Assembly: GCF_036850765.1 (NCBI RefSeq)
Contig: NC_089493.1
Coordinates: 269,989,034-270,053,033, forward strand
Origin: Saccopteryx bilineata
Lineage: Eukaryota; Chordata; Mammalia; Chiroptera; Emballonuridae
Direction: 5' to 3'
Length of the DNA stretch: 64,000 nt
The notes beneath the pieces were generated by a model, which made no database searches, was not told the DNA's origin, and saw nothing but the letters and a program-made list of their open reading frames with translations. The position numbers and the translations under genes were made by a program. Below, piece after piece: positions 36,511 to 48,876 of the stretch; position 1 is the stretch's first letter, and each line of letters opens with the position of its first letter.

Positions 36511-38504
36511 ATAAAAGTTATCTAAATTCAAAAGCCCCTGTGGATTCATGGCTCTAAAGAATACTTCTAGAAGGGTCCAAGATAGGGTAGAGAGGGTCCT
36601 TTGTGTTTCTTTTTTCTTTTTCCTTTGTCTGTGCACTCTGGCAAAAGCAAAGGATAGCAAGTGGTATAAGAAAGAAGCCATTTGAAATAACTGTGATAAG
36701 ATCTAATCAGGAAGCCCAGTGTTCACTTAACATATACAGTCACATTTTAAGAATCTTCTGGTTGGGCTCCATGAGAACTAAGTTCATGCCTTTATAAGCT
36801 CATCCTTTTACTTTCCTTCTGTACACACTATTTCCTGGCCAACACAGGACACGTTCCCAAGTTAAAACCTTTGAGAGATATATCTCTTCACCTCCTTGGC
36901 GAGTCTCAGAAAGCTGGAGCATTGCTGTGTGGATGATAGCAAGAGGAGGAGGCGTTGTGAGGAGGAGTAAGAGAGAAAAAAAAGATTGGGAAGCAGGGAA
37001 AGTCAATGTCAAATGAACTGCCAAGGATGGATATTATGGCGGCTGGGGACCTCAGAGAGTATCCTGTGTCTTTTGTGTCTATTTCACAGTCAGTGCTTCA
37101 TGTAAGATGGCAGTCTCGCCTGGGCTGTGCTTAGTATCGATTTGCTCTCAGGCATGCCGGACCATTTTAGCATTACCGCTAAAGGGAGAAAATCCTGCGC
37201 GCTCTCCCTTACAGACAGACATGTCAGAAGTGTATCTTTTTAACTCTTCAGTTTTACCTGCTTTCCTTTCCTCTGACTATTCCTTTTTTTCCTTCCTGAA
37301 ACTTTCCCCTGGGCTCTTCTTCTTCTTCTTCTTCTTTTTTTTTCTTTTTTTTTAAGAAAAAGGAGGAACTCCATATGGAGAGCATTGTAAAGAGAAAAAA
37401 GAAAATAGGCTTTTTTTGGAGAACAATACAGTGTCAGTCACAACTCAGACCTGTGAGGTAAAGGCTTCCAGTGTTGCATGTTGCCAGCGTTGCACATTCC
37501 TAGTCTGTCAAGGGAAGGGGAAAGGGGCTAGCTAGCTTCGTGATGGCCGGACCTGAGCACGGTTGAGGGTTGACAAAAAGGAACCAATGGATGCTAGGTT
37601 TAGAGTCCGAAGGTATCATAAATTTTCACCTGCTCAAACTCTTCTGCAGTTTTCCCTGGTCACTGCGTTGCGCTTTCCTGTCTGGCCGTGTGCACTGACA
37701 TCCGCTTAGCAGTTCAGAGATAGGACCCAGCCCTCTGTCAGAATGCCTCTTCTTTTACTTCCGCTCGTTAGTAGGGAAGTTGGGGCCACGCGCCGGAATG
37801 GATTTGCATACTTCTGTGCAACCCAACTCAGACAACATATGGCAGTGTGGAACACTTGGATTTATTTCTCTTCGCTCAAATTCCTAAAAATTTGGATGGC
37901 TCCAGCATTTGTTTTGTGTTACAAGAATTCTCTGTCTCTTTCTGGGTAGGCCAGAGCAACACAATTTTGGCATAAAACTCTCTTGAGTTACTTCAAAAAG
38001 AGAACATTGATTTGCTCCCCCTCTTACATCTCATCTCAGGAAAAAATGTATGTTGAAACTTGTGACATTGGGTCATGCAAAATTTCCATTTAGGCACACT
38101 GAATAATAGAAACTGTCTTCAAGCCATTGTGTTTTTGTAATTTGGTGCTTTTTTGTATCTATTTCCTTTCCATCTTTCTTTTTCTTCATTTCAGCTCTGT
38201 AACGAAATGCCTCCAATCCTTTCGTAGGATCATCCATGTATATGAAAGTGAATGGATATAGTCATACAAAGAATATGTGGATGAATGTAAATTGATTCAA
38301 AAGGTTGACTGTTTTAAATGCACAACTTAGAACAATACTAATGTATGAAAATAACATTTTCTTCTTTAGGAAAATACTTTGTTGCCTTCATTAGGATTAG
38401 ATGTCATGCACTGTTGGGGTGAGTTCTTGAGATGTCTCTCAAAATGGGAAATAGTTTCTTTGTGTATTCACAGTTTCCTGTCTAAAGGCTCCTGGGAAGA
38501 GGCA
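36511..38504. other. Unique sequence with simple repeats, no gene seen
   Basis: It contains a (TTC)n tract at about 37315-37340 merging into T runs. No coding or RNA family was recognised. Confidence 0.45.
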
Positions 38505-38660
38505 ACATGGGAAACGTGAAATAGCGTGGGCTTTGGCGTCAGCAGGTCTGAGTTTGAATTCTGGCTCTGTGACTTGGCCTTCCGGGATGGTCTGAGCAAA
38601 GAATGTCACCTCCTCACATTTGGAGAATCATCATAGTGGTAATACATACAATATCATCAT
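38505..38660 (+). repeat. MIR SINE, truncated, with small duplication
   Basis: 'agcgtgggctttggcgtcag' then 'gagtttgaattctggctctg' matches the MIR head. Just after it, 'atcatcatagtggtaata' occurs twice (about 38628 and 38653), a local duplication. Confidence 0.6.
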
Positions 38661-38847
38661 AGTGGTAATATGTATAATATTATCATAAGAAGAAAGTGAG
38701 GTGGCAGATGCCAAGGCAGCTGGTGCAGTGATTGACCCTTGGTGGTGAAAAAATATTTGTATAATTTCATTTCAGAGGGCAATTTACACTTCCAGAAAGG
38801 TGTAGGGTACCCACAGAGGGGGACTGGGCCTGGTTATAGTTCTAGGA

Positions 38848-39179
38848 CAGGGGTCCCCAAACTTTTTTACACAGGGGGCCAGTTCACTGTCCCTCAGACT
38901 GTTGGAGGGCCGTACTATAAAAAAAACTATGAACAAATCCCTATGCACACTGCACATCTCTTATTTTAAAGTAAAAAAACAAAACGGGAACAAATACAAT
39001 ATTTAAAATAAAGAACAAGTAAATTTAAATCAACAAACTGACCAGTATTTCAATGGAAACTATGCTCCTCTCACTGACCACCAATGAAAGAGGTGCCCCT
39101 TCCAGAAGTGCAGCGGGGGCCGGATAAATGGCCTCAGGGGGCTGCATGCGGCCCGCGGGCCGTAGTTTGGGGACCCCTG
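38848..39179. mobile_element. 332-bp non-autonomous hAT element, short form
   Basis: The termini 'caggggtccccaaact' and 'agtttggggacccctg' are perfect 16-bp inverted repeats. The 8-bp TSD is 'ttctagga' (38840-38847) versus 'ttctaggg' (39180-39187). The ends and much of the interior match the longer copy at 53526-53994, which has a central segment missing here. No transposase frame is present. Confidence 0.95.
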
Positions 39180-39187
39180 TTCTAGGG

Positions 39188-40254
39188 TCTTGGGAATAGT
39201 GAGCTCCAGTGTTCAGGTATATACCACATTACCTTGTTTCTTCCCTTTTACTTTAAAACAAAAAGCAATTCATTTTGAACTCTGTGCTCTAAACTGGTAA
39301 CTTAATTAAACAAGTTTATTGACTGTAGCGGAGGCTGTGGTTAGAAGCTGGCAAACATCCTGTGTCTGTTTGTGTTTCTGGGGAAATGGGAAATGAAAGG
39401 ACAGGTTCCCACCCGTCCACATTTTTTTCTTCCTTTTTTCTCCCCAGCTCATTCTTGCACTGCAGCATTTCACTTATAATCTGTTCATTAAATCATTTCA
39501 CTTCATTTTATATAATTTTTAATTTAGCATTCATTTTCAACTTAGCTTTTGGCTTCATTTACTGATAATAAACAGTGTTGCATACAACACATGTTCCACA
39601 CAACACTCGGTCACACACGTACAGATATCAATAATTTCTTCTGGTATGTCAGGCACATTAAAATTAAAGGCAGCATCTCCCCTCACCCTTTCCATTACTG
39701 ACTGTGCACCCTGTATGAATAATCCGCACTCCCTGACAACCAGCAGTAGGCTAATGTGTAAAAATTATGTGTAGCATGTCACTAGTACCTTCTTGAAAAT
39801 TCATGGCTTTCCCAGACACGGTTCAGTAGAAGGTTTCTGGTGTGGTCACTTTGATATCTGAGACCTGTACCTTTAGCTTAATATATGTAAGCAGCAGTGG
39901 CTTTCCAGGATAACTGCTTTATGGGTCTGCTGCCATGGGATAGATTTTGAGAAAGGAAGCTTTAGTGTGCTATTAGGATTACTTCATTTTACATATCCGA
40001 AAGTTTCCAAGGCTACACACTCCAGAGTTTGTGGGGCACTGCTAAATGCTGGCTACCTGTGTTGCTGGTACCTGTGTGGTTGGTGTAGCTATCCTAATCC
40101 ATCGAGTCCATTGCCTTTCAGTTTGCTACTGCATGTCACTTGAATTCCCTCAGTTAGAAAAGCGTCTGCTGTTTCAGTTAACATAAAGTTCTCATGTAGT
40201 TAGCTACAGGAGGTTCTCTTGGTCATGTTCTTCTAAAAACTGGCCGAGTCAGCC
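39188..40254. other. Unique sequence, no gene seen
   Basis: AT-rich text with no recognisable gene or repeat. Confidence 0.45.
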
Positions 40255-41140
40255 AAATTTATTAGACATGTAGTATGTGTTAGGTAGTGTTGAGAGGCGT
40301 TAGGATGAGATGATGATCAAAACCAATACGGTCTCTTCCCTGATGCCGATGGCATCCTCGCACAGGAAAACAGTGATTTTAATGTGGCCCATTTTATGGG
40401 CCACACGAGAGCAGAATTATGGGAGAGGTTCAGGGAAGTCGGAAGGCGCGTGACTGGGGGACTCCACCCGGCCTGGGCGAGTGGGAAGCTCCCTCCTGGG
40501 GCGGTATTACTTAGGCTGAGATGTGAAGCATGGCTGGGACTTAGCGAGGTGAAGAGAGGGGCATGGAGGGACATCGTGTACCAAGTCCCTGTGGCTATGG
40601 AGAGGTGGAGGAGGTGACTTGTTTGAGCCCGGGAGAAGGCAACGGGCCGAGTGCCATGAGGTTAGCAGGACTCAGATTCCACAGTACCATGTCACACCCC
40701 AGGTGAATCCCAGATTGTGTTCTCAGGGCAGTGAGAAGGACGCTAGGCAGGGACTGCATCAGACACATTTGTTTGTGTTTGGGAAAACATGACTGTGTAT
40801 TGTGGAGAATGGTTGGCAGTGTGGTTCGAGAGACAAGTTTAGAGGCTTTGCAGTGACACAGGTGACAGATGAGCAGTGATGACAGCAGTGGTGGACAGTG
40901 GTGTTGGCAGTGGAGATAGTGAGAAGTGATTAGTTTCAGAGTTCTTTGGGGGTGACATGGATAGGACTTGTGATTAGTTGAGCTTGAGAAAAAGGGAGAC
41001 ATCAAGAATGACCTCAGAATGAGCAGTTGTGTAGATGCTAGTAATTTGTTATGTTGAAGGTGATTCCATCCCGATGTAATTTTTGCTGAGCATCAAGATC
41101 AGAGGTCAGAAGCTTACACAATGTGGTGGCATTAGACTCT
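40255..41140 (+). repeat. Long ancient mammalian interspersed repeat, copy 2
   Basis: It shares family hallmarks with 34490-35640: 'gatgtgaagcatggctggga', 'gtggagatagtgagaagtga' and 'gggagacatcaagaatgacc' in the same order as in that repeat's consensus as I remember it. It is diverged and non-coding. Confidence 0.45.
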
Positions 41141-41290
41141 TTCTATGTAGGGTATTTTCTGTCATAGTTGAACAGTGAAGTGTGGCTTAACTCATAGACT
41201 TTCTCTCTTTTGATGGTCATCTGCTAAGAGCTAAAAACAACCCACAGGGTGGCCCATAAAGAATCTGACCAATTAAAAAATAAGTAACTT

Positions 41291-41693
41291 GGGCCCTGGC
41301 CGGTTGGCTCAGCGGTAGAGCGTCGGCCTAGCGTGCGGAGGACCCGGGTTCGATTCCCGGCCAGGGCACATAGGAGAAGCGCCCATTTGCTTCTCCACCC
41401 CTCCGCCGCACCTTCCTCTCTGTCTCTCTCTTCCCCTCCCGCAGCCAAGGCTCCATTGGAGCAAAAGATGGCCCGGGCGCTGGGGATGGCTCTGTGGCCT
41501 CTGCCCCAGGTGCTAGAGTGGCTCTGGTCACAACATGGCGACGCCCAGGATGGGCAGAGCATTGCCCCCTGGTGGGCAGAGCGTCGCCCCATGGTGGGCG
41601 TGCCGGGTGGATCCCGGTCAGGCACATGCGGGAGTCTGTCTGACTGTCTCTCCCTGTTTCCAGCTTCAGAAAAATGAAAAAAAAATAATAATA
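41291..41693 (+). mobile_element. Young bat tRNA SINE, full length
   Basis: It starts 'gggccctggccggttggctc' with A-box-like 'tggctcagcggtagagc' and B box 'gggttcgattcc', has the long body with 'ccaggatgggcagagc' and ends 'cagcttcagaaaaatg' plus an A-rich tail. The TSD 'aaataagtaactt' flanks it (about 41278-41290 and 41694-41705). The open frames of 99-133 codons on both strands are SINE sequence, not genes. Confidence 0.96.
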
Positions 41694-41705
41694 AATAAGT
41701 AACTT

Positions 41706-42944
41706 TAGAGTCCCTCCATCCTAGCCCAGTTGTCTCCGGCCCTTCTGTTACTGAGTGTTAGTACTGTGTGCATCCCTGGCAGATGTTGGTGGAGTTTTTT
41801 TTACTTTGTAACATTTTAACAGTTCCATTTCTAGATTACTGAAACTCTTCCATCCTTCCAATATCTCCAACTGTGGATATTCTCTTTCCGGTCCCAGAAT
41901 TCCAGGGTACACAAATTTCATTTTATGTTTAAGCTGGAAGGGTGTTAGAAATAAAGTGTGGATCCTGAAGGGTGCAAGACTGGCTTGAAGTCTCAGCCCT
42001 ACTGCTTGATCAGTGTTTGCTGTGATTAACTCTAAATAATTCAACCCAAGCTACCCTTCCTCTGCCCTACCCACATCCCCTCTGCCCTTCCACTTTAGTG
42101 CCCTGGCCTTATTCTACCTGCCAGCCACTGGGTCCCATCATCTGTGACACTTTCTCTGGTCATTGAATTCTGCTTTGCCCATGGGGCAGGCACGAAGGAA
42201 GAGGGAATTAATTGAAGTCTAAGCCCTCAGTCAGTGACTAATGAGAGTTGTGTAAATGCCCCAGCGCCCTTGCCCCCTAGGTGTGGGGTATTGCTGAGGT
42301 GTGCGTTCTACATGGGCTTCCGCAGTCTCCCCGATGGCATGAACTTCTGGTTGCCCACAGTGATAGTTGGCTTGATTATACACCTTTGTTTCCTACCTAT
42401 TGTCCTTGTCTCACTTGCTCACTCCCCTGCCTTTGTCCACTTTGCCTCCCAAATAGACTTCTCACTCTAGTCTCACAGGGTCTTCTTTGGGGGAACCTGC
42501 ACTGAGACTACTGGGAGCTCTGGCTTCCTCGTTTTTAGAAGGCTTGTTTGACTGGTTGGCCACTTTCCACTGGGCGCCATCTCTGTTCATCTTCCTAGTT
42601 GCATGTCAGTTGCAACTTGAGCTGTCAGTTAATAAAAATTCTTGTTCTTTTTTTCAAATTAGCCGTTTGGGCTCAGACTCGGAACAGTGTCAGAGCCCAG
42701 GGCTGTGCAGGGAAACTCTGAAGTACAGAGGTGACTGCGGGTCAGGGACTGCAGGGACTTGTGCCTCTAGGTCGGGCCTGAGGGTCAGCTGTGAGCCAGC
42801 CTGGGTTCTTCCCCGAGTATTTAGTTTTCCAGTGTGTTCTTTCCGGGCACCCGCTGCTGTCCTCACACTCTCCTTGCTTCCTTTCACATCCTCCTCATTC
42901 TGCAAGAGGCAGTTTACTGTAACAAAACAAAACAGAAGTTTTAT
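41706..42944. other. Unique sequence, no gene seen
   Basis: No gene recognised; the 154-codon open frame at 42487-42951 shows no known domain. 'ttctttgggggaacctgcac' followed by 'tgagacta' near 42481-42509 resembles text seen in old mammalian LTR or DNA repeats, unassigned. Confidence 0.4.
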
Positions 42945-43135
42945 GGCCTGACCTGTGGTGGTGCAGTGGATAAACTGTTGACCTGGAAATGCTGAGGTCA
43001 CTGGTTCGAAACCCTGGGCTTGCCTGGTCAAGGTACCTATGGGAGTTGATGCTTCCTGCTCCTCCCTTCTCTCTCTCTCTCTTTCTCTCTGTCTCTCTCT
43101 CTCCTTTCTAAAATGAATAAAGTCTTAAAAAATTT
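42945..43135 (+). mobile_element. Bat tRNA SINE, short type
   Basis: It starts 'gcctgacctgtggtggtgca' with B-box 'ggttcgaaacc', then 'gggagttgatgcttcctgct', a tctc-rich stretch and 'aaaatgaataaagtctt'. 'aagtttt' flanks both ends as a probable short TSD. Confidence 0.88.
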
Positions 43136-43761
43136 TTTTAAAGTTTTCTTGGTGTTGATAGGATTTTTTAGCCATGTATCTTCCATTATGTTTCTGTTAA
43201 AATCTTTGATACTTGATAAGCTTTATTTAATTTATTTTTTGCTTGTTTCTTTTTCTGGCTACTGCCACTATGTGGACTAATTATTTTGAAGTTTTCCTTG
43301 TCATGCTTCACATGGTCTTTAGCGAGGAAAAATGTTATCTCCGCATAATAGAATCCCACAGCAGAAACAAGTCAGCCTGGGGTACTAGTTTGTCTCCCCC
43401 TCACCCTGCGTGTGCCTCAGCTTTCACGGGTCTCCCCGCCACCCCTCTCACTGGTCGTCGTCCTTCTGTGCCGTTGCTCTCACCTTGGGTGCTGGGAGAG
43501 GAAGAAGGCGGCTGAGACCCACTGGGTAGAGCACTTTCGGATTCCCACGTAGAGCCTGAGTGGGGAGCAGCTGCTGAAGAGAGGAGAGGAGAGGCTAGCT
43601 GAGAAGTGCCGTAGGTGGCTCTCAAGTGGTAGGTACGGCTGAGGGACCGGACCATTCATTCCTGCCTTACGGCTGTCCTTCCTTAATGACAAAGGCTAGA
43701 AAACTGAAAACTTTGTGTCCTAGATGCCTGTGCAGCTGGGACTCTGAGTGTGGATCAGGTA

Positions 43762-44082
43762 TGCAACTGACCCTTGTACAACACAGCGGGCAAGGTTGCT
43801 GAGCCTCCATGCAATCAAAAATCCACATGTAATTTTTGATTTCCTCAAAAACTTAAGGACTGATAGCTTACTATTGACTATAACCCTGATTGATAACATC
43901 AACAGAATTAACTGATTTTATGTGTATTATATACTATATTCTTACACTAAAGTAAGTTGAGAAAAGAGAATGTTAAAAAAAATCATAAAGAAGAGAAAAC
44001 ACATTTGCTGTATTTATTGAAAAAAGTCAGCATATAAGTGGACCCACGCAGTTGGAACCCATGTTGTTCAAGGGTCGGTTAT
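43762..44082. mobile_element. MER2-like (Tigger-related) DNA transposon relic
   Basis: The left end 'caactgacccttgtacaaca' and the complement of the right end 'taaccgacccttgaacaaca' are inverted termini of the 'cagttgacccttgaacaac' type known from MER2/Tigger elements. TA dinucleotides border both ends. The interior has 'tccacatgtaatttttgatt' and 'catataagtggacccacgca', also as in that family. Confidence 0.7.
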
Positions 44083-44231
44083 ACCCGTCTGACATTTGGA
44101 AGGTAGAAATGAAGGAGAGGACACTCATCTTCAGGCGTTTTTATCCGGTCAGCCACGTTATGAAGAAGTATGGTTTTTCTGCTGTAGTGTTCCAGCATCC
44201 AGTCACCAGCTTCCAGGGTGTTAAAAGGTAA

Positions 44232-44490
44232 TCGTGGGTGCTGCCAGGTGGCTCAGTGGATAGAACATTGTCTCACGCACCCATGCCATGGGTTTGATCC
44301 GTGGTCAGGGCATATATAAGAAGCAATCAATGAGTTCACAACTAAACAGAACAACTAAGTGGAACAGTGAGTTGATGCTTCTCTCTCTTTCTTTTTCCCT
44401 TTTCCTCTCTCCCGCCTTCTCTCTCTACCTTTCCCCTCCTATTCCCTTCCTCCCGCTTTCAAAGAAATGAAAATATTAAAAAATAAAAAA
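44232..44490 (+). mobile_element. Diverged bat tRNA SINE
   Basis: The head 'gtgctgccaggtggctcagt' with 'ggtttgatccgtgg' B-box relic is followed by 'gcatatataagaagcaatca', a pyrimidine-rich middle and an A-rich end. Confidence 0.75.
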
Positions 44491-45249
44491 GGAAATTATG
44501 GTGTGACTTCTTAATCCTGGTTTGCAGCTTTGCAGTGTGTTTCTAAACTCAGCTGTGCCCGTGATGGTGTCCTGTTGGTGGCAGAGGAAGGGCCATCCTT
44601 CAGCTGTGTCCCATGATTTTTCTAAGTAGCTGCTTCTGCACATTAAACCCCTTTCTGTCTAAAAACTTCTCAAGTGGTTTCTCTTTTCTGACCTTGTACC
44701 CTAACTGATATTGATGTATTGAAGCAAACTTTCTGCTTCAAAGACCGAGACCCAGAGAGATACTAGAGAGACTAGAAAGAAGCTGCAGCAGGTCAGTGGC
44801 CAGCAGATGCGTGCACACCTCCACGGAACAGCGTCTGCGGGGGAAACAAGGCTCTGCGGCGTATGCTGACAGCCGCCAGTGCTGTGGCTCTCGCGGTCCT
44901 GTGCGAAGGCCCCGCCTAGCACCTCTGTATTCCTCCGCCGAGAGTGGCAGGGAGGCCGCCATCACTCCTAACTTAGTGCTTTGGGGCAGAGGTCATTTTA
45001 CTTTTTTTTTGTCCACCCTAGGAATAAAGTGAGCCATGGAAAAATAGAATAAGTTGCCTAACCTTTGGCTAGAGGAGAAAGATTGAGAACGCAGGGCTTC
45101 TGATTCCTTGTAATGCCATAAAATTAAAAATCAAGGGCCTAGGGTGCTGGGGCGCGTGAGCCCGCTGAGGACGTGCACCCCAGAGTAAGCCGTTACCCCT
45201 GCCCTCGCTGGTCTGTGATTGGCCACTGCGGCACACAGCCAGGGTTCCA

Positions 45250-46370
45250 TTCCTTATGCTGATTTCCCGCCAGGCTCCTGCCCACCCCCGCCAATTATAT
45301 TTGTCTCAACCTTGTAATTACAACATTATATGACCATTCAGACTGGCGCTAATTAAATCATTACTTAATTCACAATGTGTGCGATAATGCTAATGCTTCT
45401 TGTCAGCTGGAATTGCAACGTGGTACCTCCTTTCTTCCTTCTTGGTGGTTGTGGAAAAGTTATTTCTCCCACAAACAACATTTTCTTACCCTCTGATAGC
45501 TAGCTGACCATAATCTAGACCCTAAACTCTCTGCCAAAAATGGGAAAACCATGGGGGAGACTGAGCACTGTACCTGCACATCATGATCTTGACAATTTTC
45601 TGGCAGAAGTCTAGATATTAAAGGAAAAAAAGATTCATGTTGATTTAGAGCACTATTTGCTGCCATATTTTCTTGTCATTGTGTTCTTCATGTTATTTTT
45701 TAACAGTAAAACAGTAGCTTATTTTTTTCTCATTTAAAAAAACAACTTTGTTTTTCACTTAATTAGACTTGTGATCATGAGAACACAAAGTGGTATTTTT
45801 CTCCTTCTGGAGAAACACCTTATGATGGGCAAATTGTCAGGAATAATTATTCCAAACGATAGAAGAAAATCCGATGGAAAACATCTCGCTCCTCGCTAGT
45901 GATAGATACATTTTTATTTAAGGCACAGTGAGCATCAGGCATTGATCCTATTTATGACAAGGTGAAATTGACAAGTGGCCCTCTGCCATGAATTTATTTT
46001 TAATTGCTAGTAAACTAATTAGCCAGAACAACATGTTGTATAATTCACAAAACTGTTGCTAAAGTCTTCTTCAATAAAAGTGAGATATATGATGTGGAAA
46101 AGTTCTACTTTAAAAGGTAGCCAAAAGAAAAATTGTTTTGGAAATCTCACTGTAGAGACATCATAAAGCGAAGCTGCTTCCCACCCCTGGGACAGCACTT
46201 GTGTGTAACATTTATTTTGGAATGTAAATAGGAGTTAAGAACAAGCGTGTATTTTTTTTTCTAAGACCAAATTGTGCATCAAAATAGCAACTACTTTATA
46301 AAAATTATAAAAATATAATTGAGCTTCACGAAGTTTAATTATTTCTAAGGCTGCCAGTCAATAGTTATTT
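45250..46370. other. Repeat-poor AT-rich block, candidate conserved noncoding DNA
   Basis: Repeat-free for about 1.1 kb, rich in TAATTA/ATTA-type motifs ('ggcgctaattaaatcattac', 'gtaaactaattagccagaac'). No coding frame. This looks like developmental-enhancer-type sequence; conservation would need alignment. Confidence 0.35.
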
Positions 46371-46379
46371 CTCTAGTGC

Positions 46380-46560
46380 AAGGGTTGGCAGATTTTATTT
46401 AAGGGACACTTAGCATTTTTGGCTTTGTAGGTCAGTCTTTGTCACAGACACTAACTTATGATGTTGTAGTGCAGCAGCAGTGTTAGACAACACATGGATG
46501 AGTGACAGTGTTCTGATTGAACTTTATTGTGTACACAAAAATTTGATATGGTATCATTTT
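46380..46560 (+). mobile_element. Possible hAT-Charlie-type MITE relic
   Basis: 'caagggttggcagattttat' then 'ttggctttgtaggtcagtct' and 'gattgaactttattgtgtac' follow a common old mammalian hAT MITE in order. The right end is not recognisable. Confidence 0.45.
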
Positions 46561-46609
46561 CATTTGTTACAAAATATCACTCTTTGGGGTTTTGTCTAGT
46601 TCATGGGCT

Positions 46610-48185
46610 GTGCAGATTGGCCATGAGACAGGTTTATAAAGTGTTTTGCTTGTTGTTTGCTGTGCTTTATGAGAATATTTTTGAGTGGAAATTTGCATTA
46701 TCACTGTTTTTCGTGGTTAATATATCATTTCCTTGTTTAAATACTGAACTCCATGTATGTTTGTGAGATTTGGAAAAATATAGGCAACATTTAATGTCTT
46801 TGGAGAAGCAGTTTACATTCTTTGTACTTTGTCTTCTACACAGGCCTGGCCTTCAATGTTGATTGAGTCTATGCTTTTTTCATTAGCTTAAGAAGCTAAT
46901 TTAAGAACGGAAAGCTCCCCTTATGGAAAACTGCTATCTTAAGTTTGATTGTCAGATAGAATTTTTCCTTCTTTTAAAATAAATTTTATCTAGCAATTAA
47001 TAAAATACCAGAGTAGCACTGCATCCAACCAGTGATTCCTTAAGGTCTAATATGTCCAGATGCAAAAGAAATAAATGAAATTACTTAGTTATTTTAGTAT
47101 CTTAATCTGTCTCTCTTCCTCATGTTCCTCAAAATGGTTTTTAAAAATCATGTTAGGAAATCTTTAAAACAATAGGCTAGCATAATTTAGAGCTGTCAGT
47201 TTCCTGAAAAATTTATCTAGAAATATTCTGTTCAATGCTTCATTCTCTTCTCCGTCATTCCAGATGAATGGTCATCCTAAAGGAGAGCTGACTCCGTCTT
47301 ATTATGCCCCAGGAGTTTTCTCATGCAAAAGCCCACAATCCATTTTGTTACTTTACATGCTGAAGGCCCTATAATATTCTACAAGGCAGCTGCCTATTGA
47401 GATGTTGGTCCTTTGGCATTTGTTGAAAGTTTAAGATGCAGCTTTTAGTTTACTAATTAGCAATATTTTCTTTAGTAAAACAAACAGCAAAGCATCAAAG
47501 ACATTGGTTATCATACAAGGTATTAATTTAAGAAAGATTATAATACTTGGAAAGTTATTTGACAGATAAAAATGATTGCATTATTAACTTTTCCTGCTCC
47601 TTTTTCTCAAGTTAATTCTAACAACAACAACAATAAAATGGCTGTGTTCATGTAATTTCTTTTCTCAATTTGGCTGAAGACTTGTATTGCTCCCTTTGGT
47701 AGATTTTGCAGTTGTATTGCATGATTAAAGTGTCCATCAAAACCTTACAGTTGGTAAACAGTATTAAAAACCCATCTCCAGCTTCTGTAAACTGTACAGA
47801 GAGCTATGAACACTAGAAGAAACAGAAGTATTTTAATTAACTCAAGTAGGACTAATCCAAGTCGAGAGACCGGTTTATTGAATTGAACATGTAAATGGGT
47901 ATTCGTCCATGACATGGGATAACATTTATGTCATTTCTTAAAAGCTATTCAGTTCCTTGTGTGAGTATAAGCTATTGTTCAACATGGAACTGAATTCCCT
48001 AGAGTTTTCACCCCTTTAAAAAATTACATGTCATAGATCATTTCCTTAACATTTTTTTCCTGCATTCAGTTAACTTCAAATAACCCACCCAACTTCTTTA
48101 TGAAGGAAGGCATGTAGACTTGGAGAACCTGGTTCAGTCACCCTTCTATCACTTCTTTCAATCGACATTTATCTTTTCCTTTACA
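46610..48185. other. Repeat-poor block, candidate conserved noncoding DNA
   Basis: About 1.5 kb without visible repeats or genes. The stretch 46900-48060 is AT-rich and of even composition, with no simple repeats except a small (AAC)n at 47621-47632. Confidence 0.35.
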
Positions 48186-48189
48186 ATAA

Positions 48190-48370
48190 GGCTTAATAAA
48201 ATGCTCGCTATGCACTGGGTACTACTTTAAGCATGTTTTATGCACTATATCATTTAGTCCTTGCAACACTATCATTGCATGTTTTATTGTACAGATGAAG
48301 TCACGGAGTCCAAATTTTGCACAGTGTTAGAAGTGGTAGAACTAGTATGTGAACACAAACCTCAGAATAT
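48190..48370 (-). repeat. MIR SINE
   Basis: The complement of MIR is visible: 'ctatatcatttagtccttgc', 'attgtacagatgaagtcacg', 'agtatgtgaacacaaacc'. Confidence 0.65.
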
Positions 48371-48698
48371 TTGTTGTGTTAAAATGAATTTAAATTGTGC
48401 TAAAAGTGATTATCATTAGACAGTAGGAAGAAATTCCTAAAATGAATAGATGCTTAAAAGAGAGTCTTAAGTGAGTACAGCTAAAAGGGGTAGCAGTAAT
48501 AGGTGTCTCCCTGGGATTTTCTTGAAATCACCATAAGCTATCTAAAAACAGTCTTTATAAAAATTTTATTTCTTTGTGAATTAGTTGTATTCTTGTCTTG
48601 AGGCAGGAAGTTTAACCAGATGACTGTCTGAAGACTCCTTTAATACATTTAATGCAGTCTTTAATGTGTATAAAAAGTGAAAAATTAATGATTCTTTT

Positions 48699-48876
48699 AA
48701 ATTTTAAAACTGTCTCGTTTGTTAATGTTTATCTTATTGATTTTAGAGAGAGAGGAAGGGGGAGAGAGAGAGACAGGAACATCAGCCTGATCCTGTGTGT
48801 GCCCTGACCAGGGATCAAACTGGTAATCTCTCCTCTTCCGGACAATGCTCTAACCATCCAAGCTATCCAGCCAGGG
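48699..48876 (-). mobile_element. Bat tRNA SINE, diverged
   Basis: The minus strand begins 'ccctggctggatagcttgga'. The body has 'ccctgaccagggatcaaac' (plus strand) and a purine-rich gagaga stretch. A perfect 10-bp TSD 'tgattctttt' lies at 48689-48698 and 48877-48886. Confidence 0.85.

Noticed and set aside
41291..41365. Possible tRNA gene from intact A- and B-box-like sequence
   Set aside because: It is the tRNA-like head of a full-length SINE with body, tail and TSD. Other SINE heads in the window look the same.
41224..41677. Open frames of 99-133 codons on both strands
   Set aside because: They are SINE sequence; near-identical frames occur in the SINE copy at 32869-33294.
42487..42951. 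154-codon plus-strand open frame
   Set aside because: No homology recognised; the end runs into the SINE at 42945 and an opposite-strand frame overlaps it.
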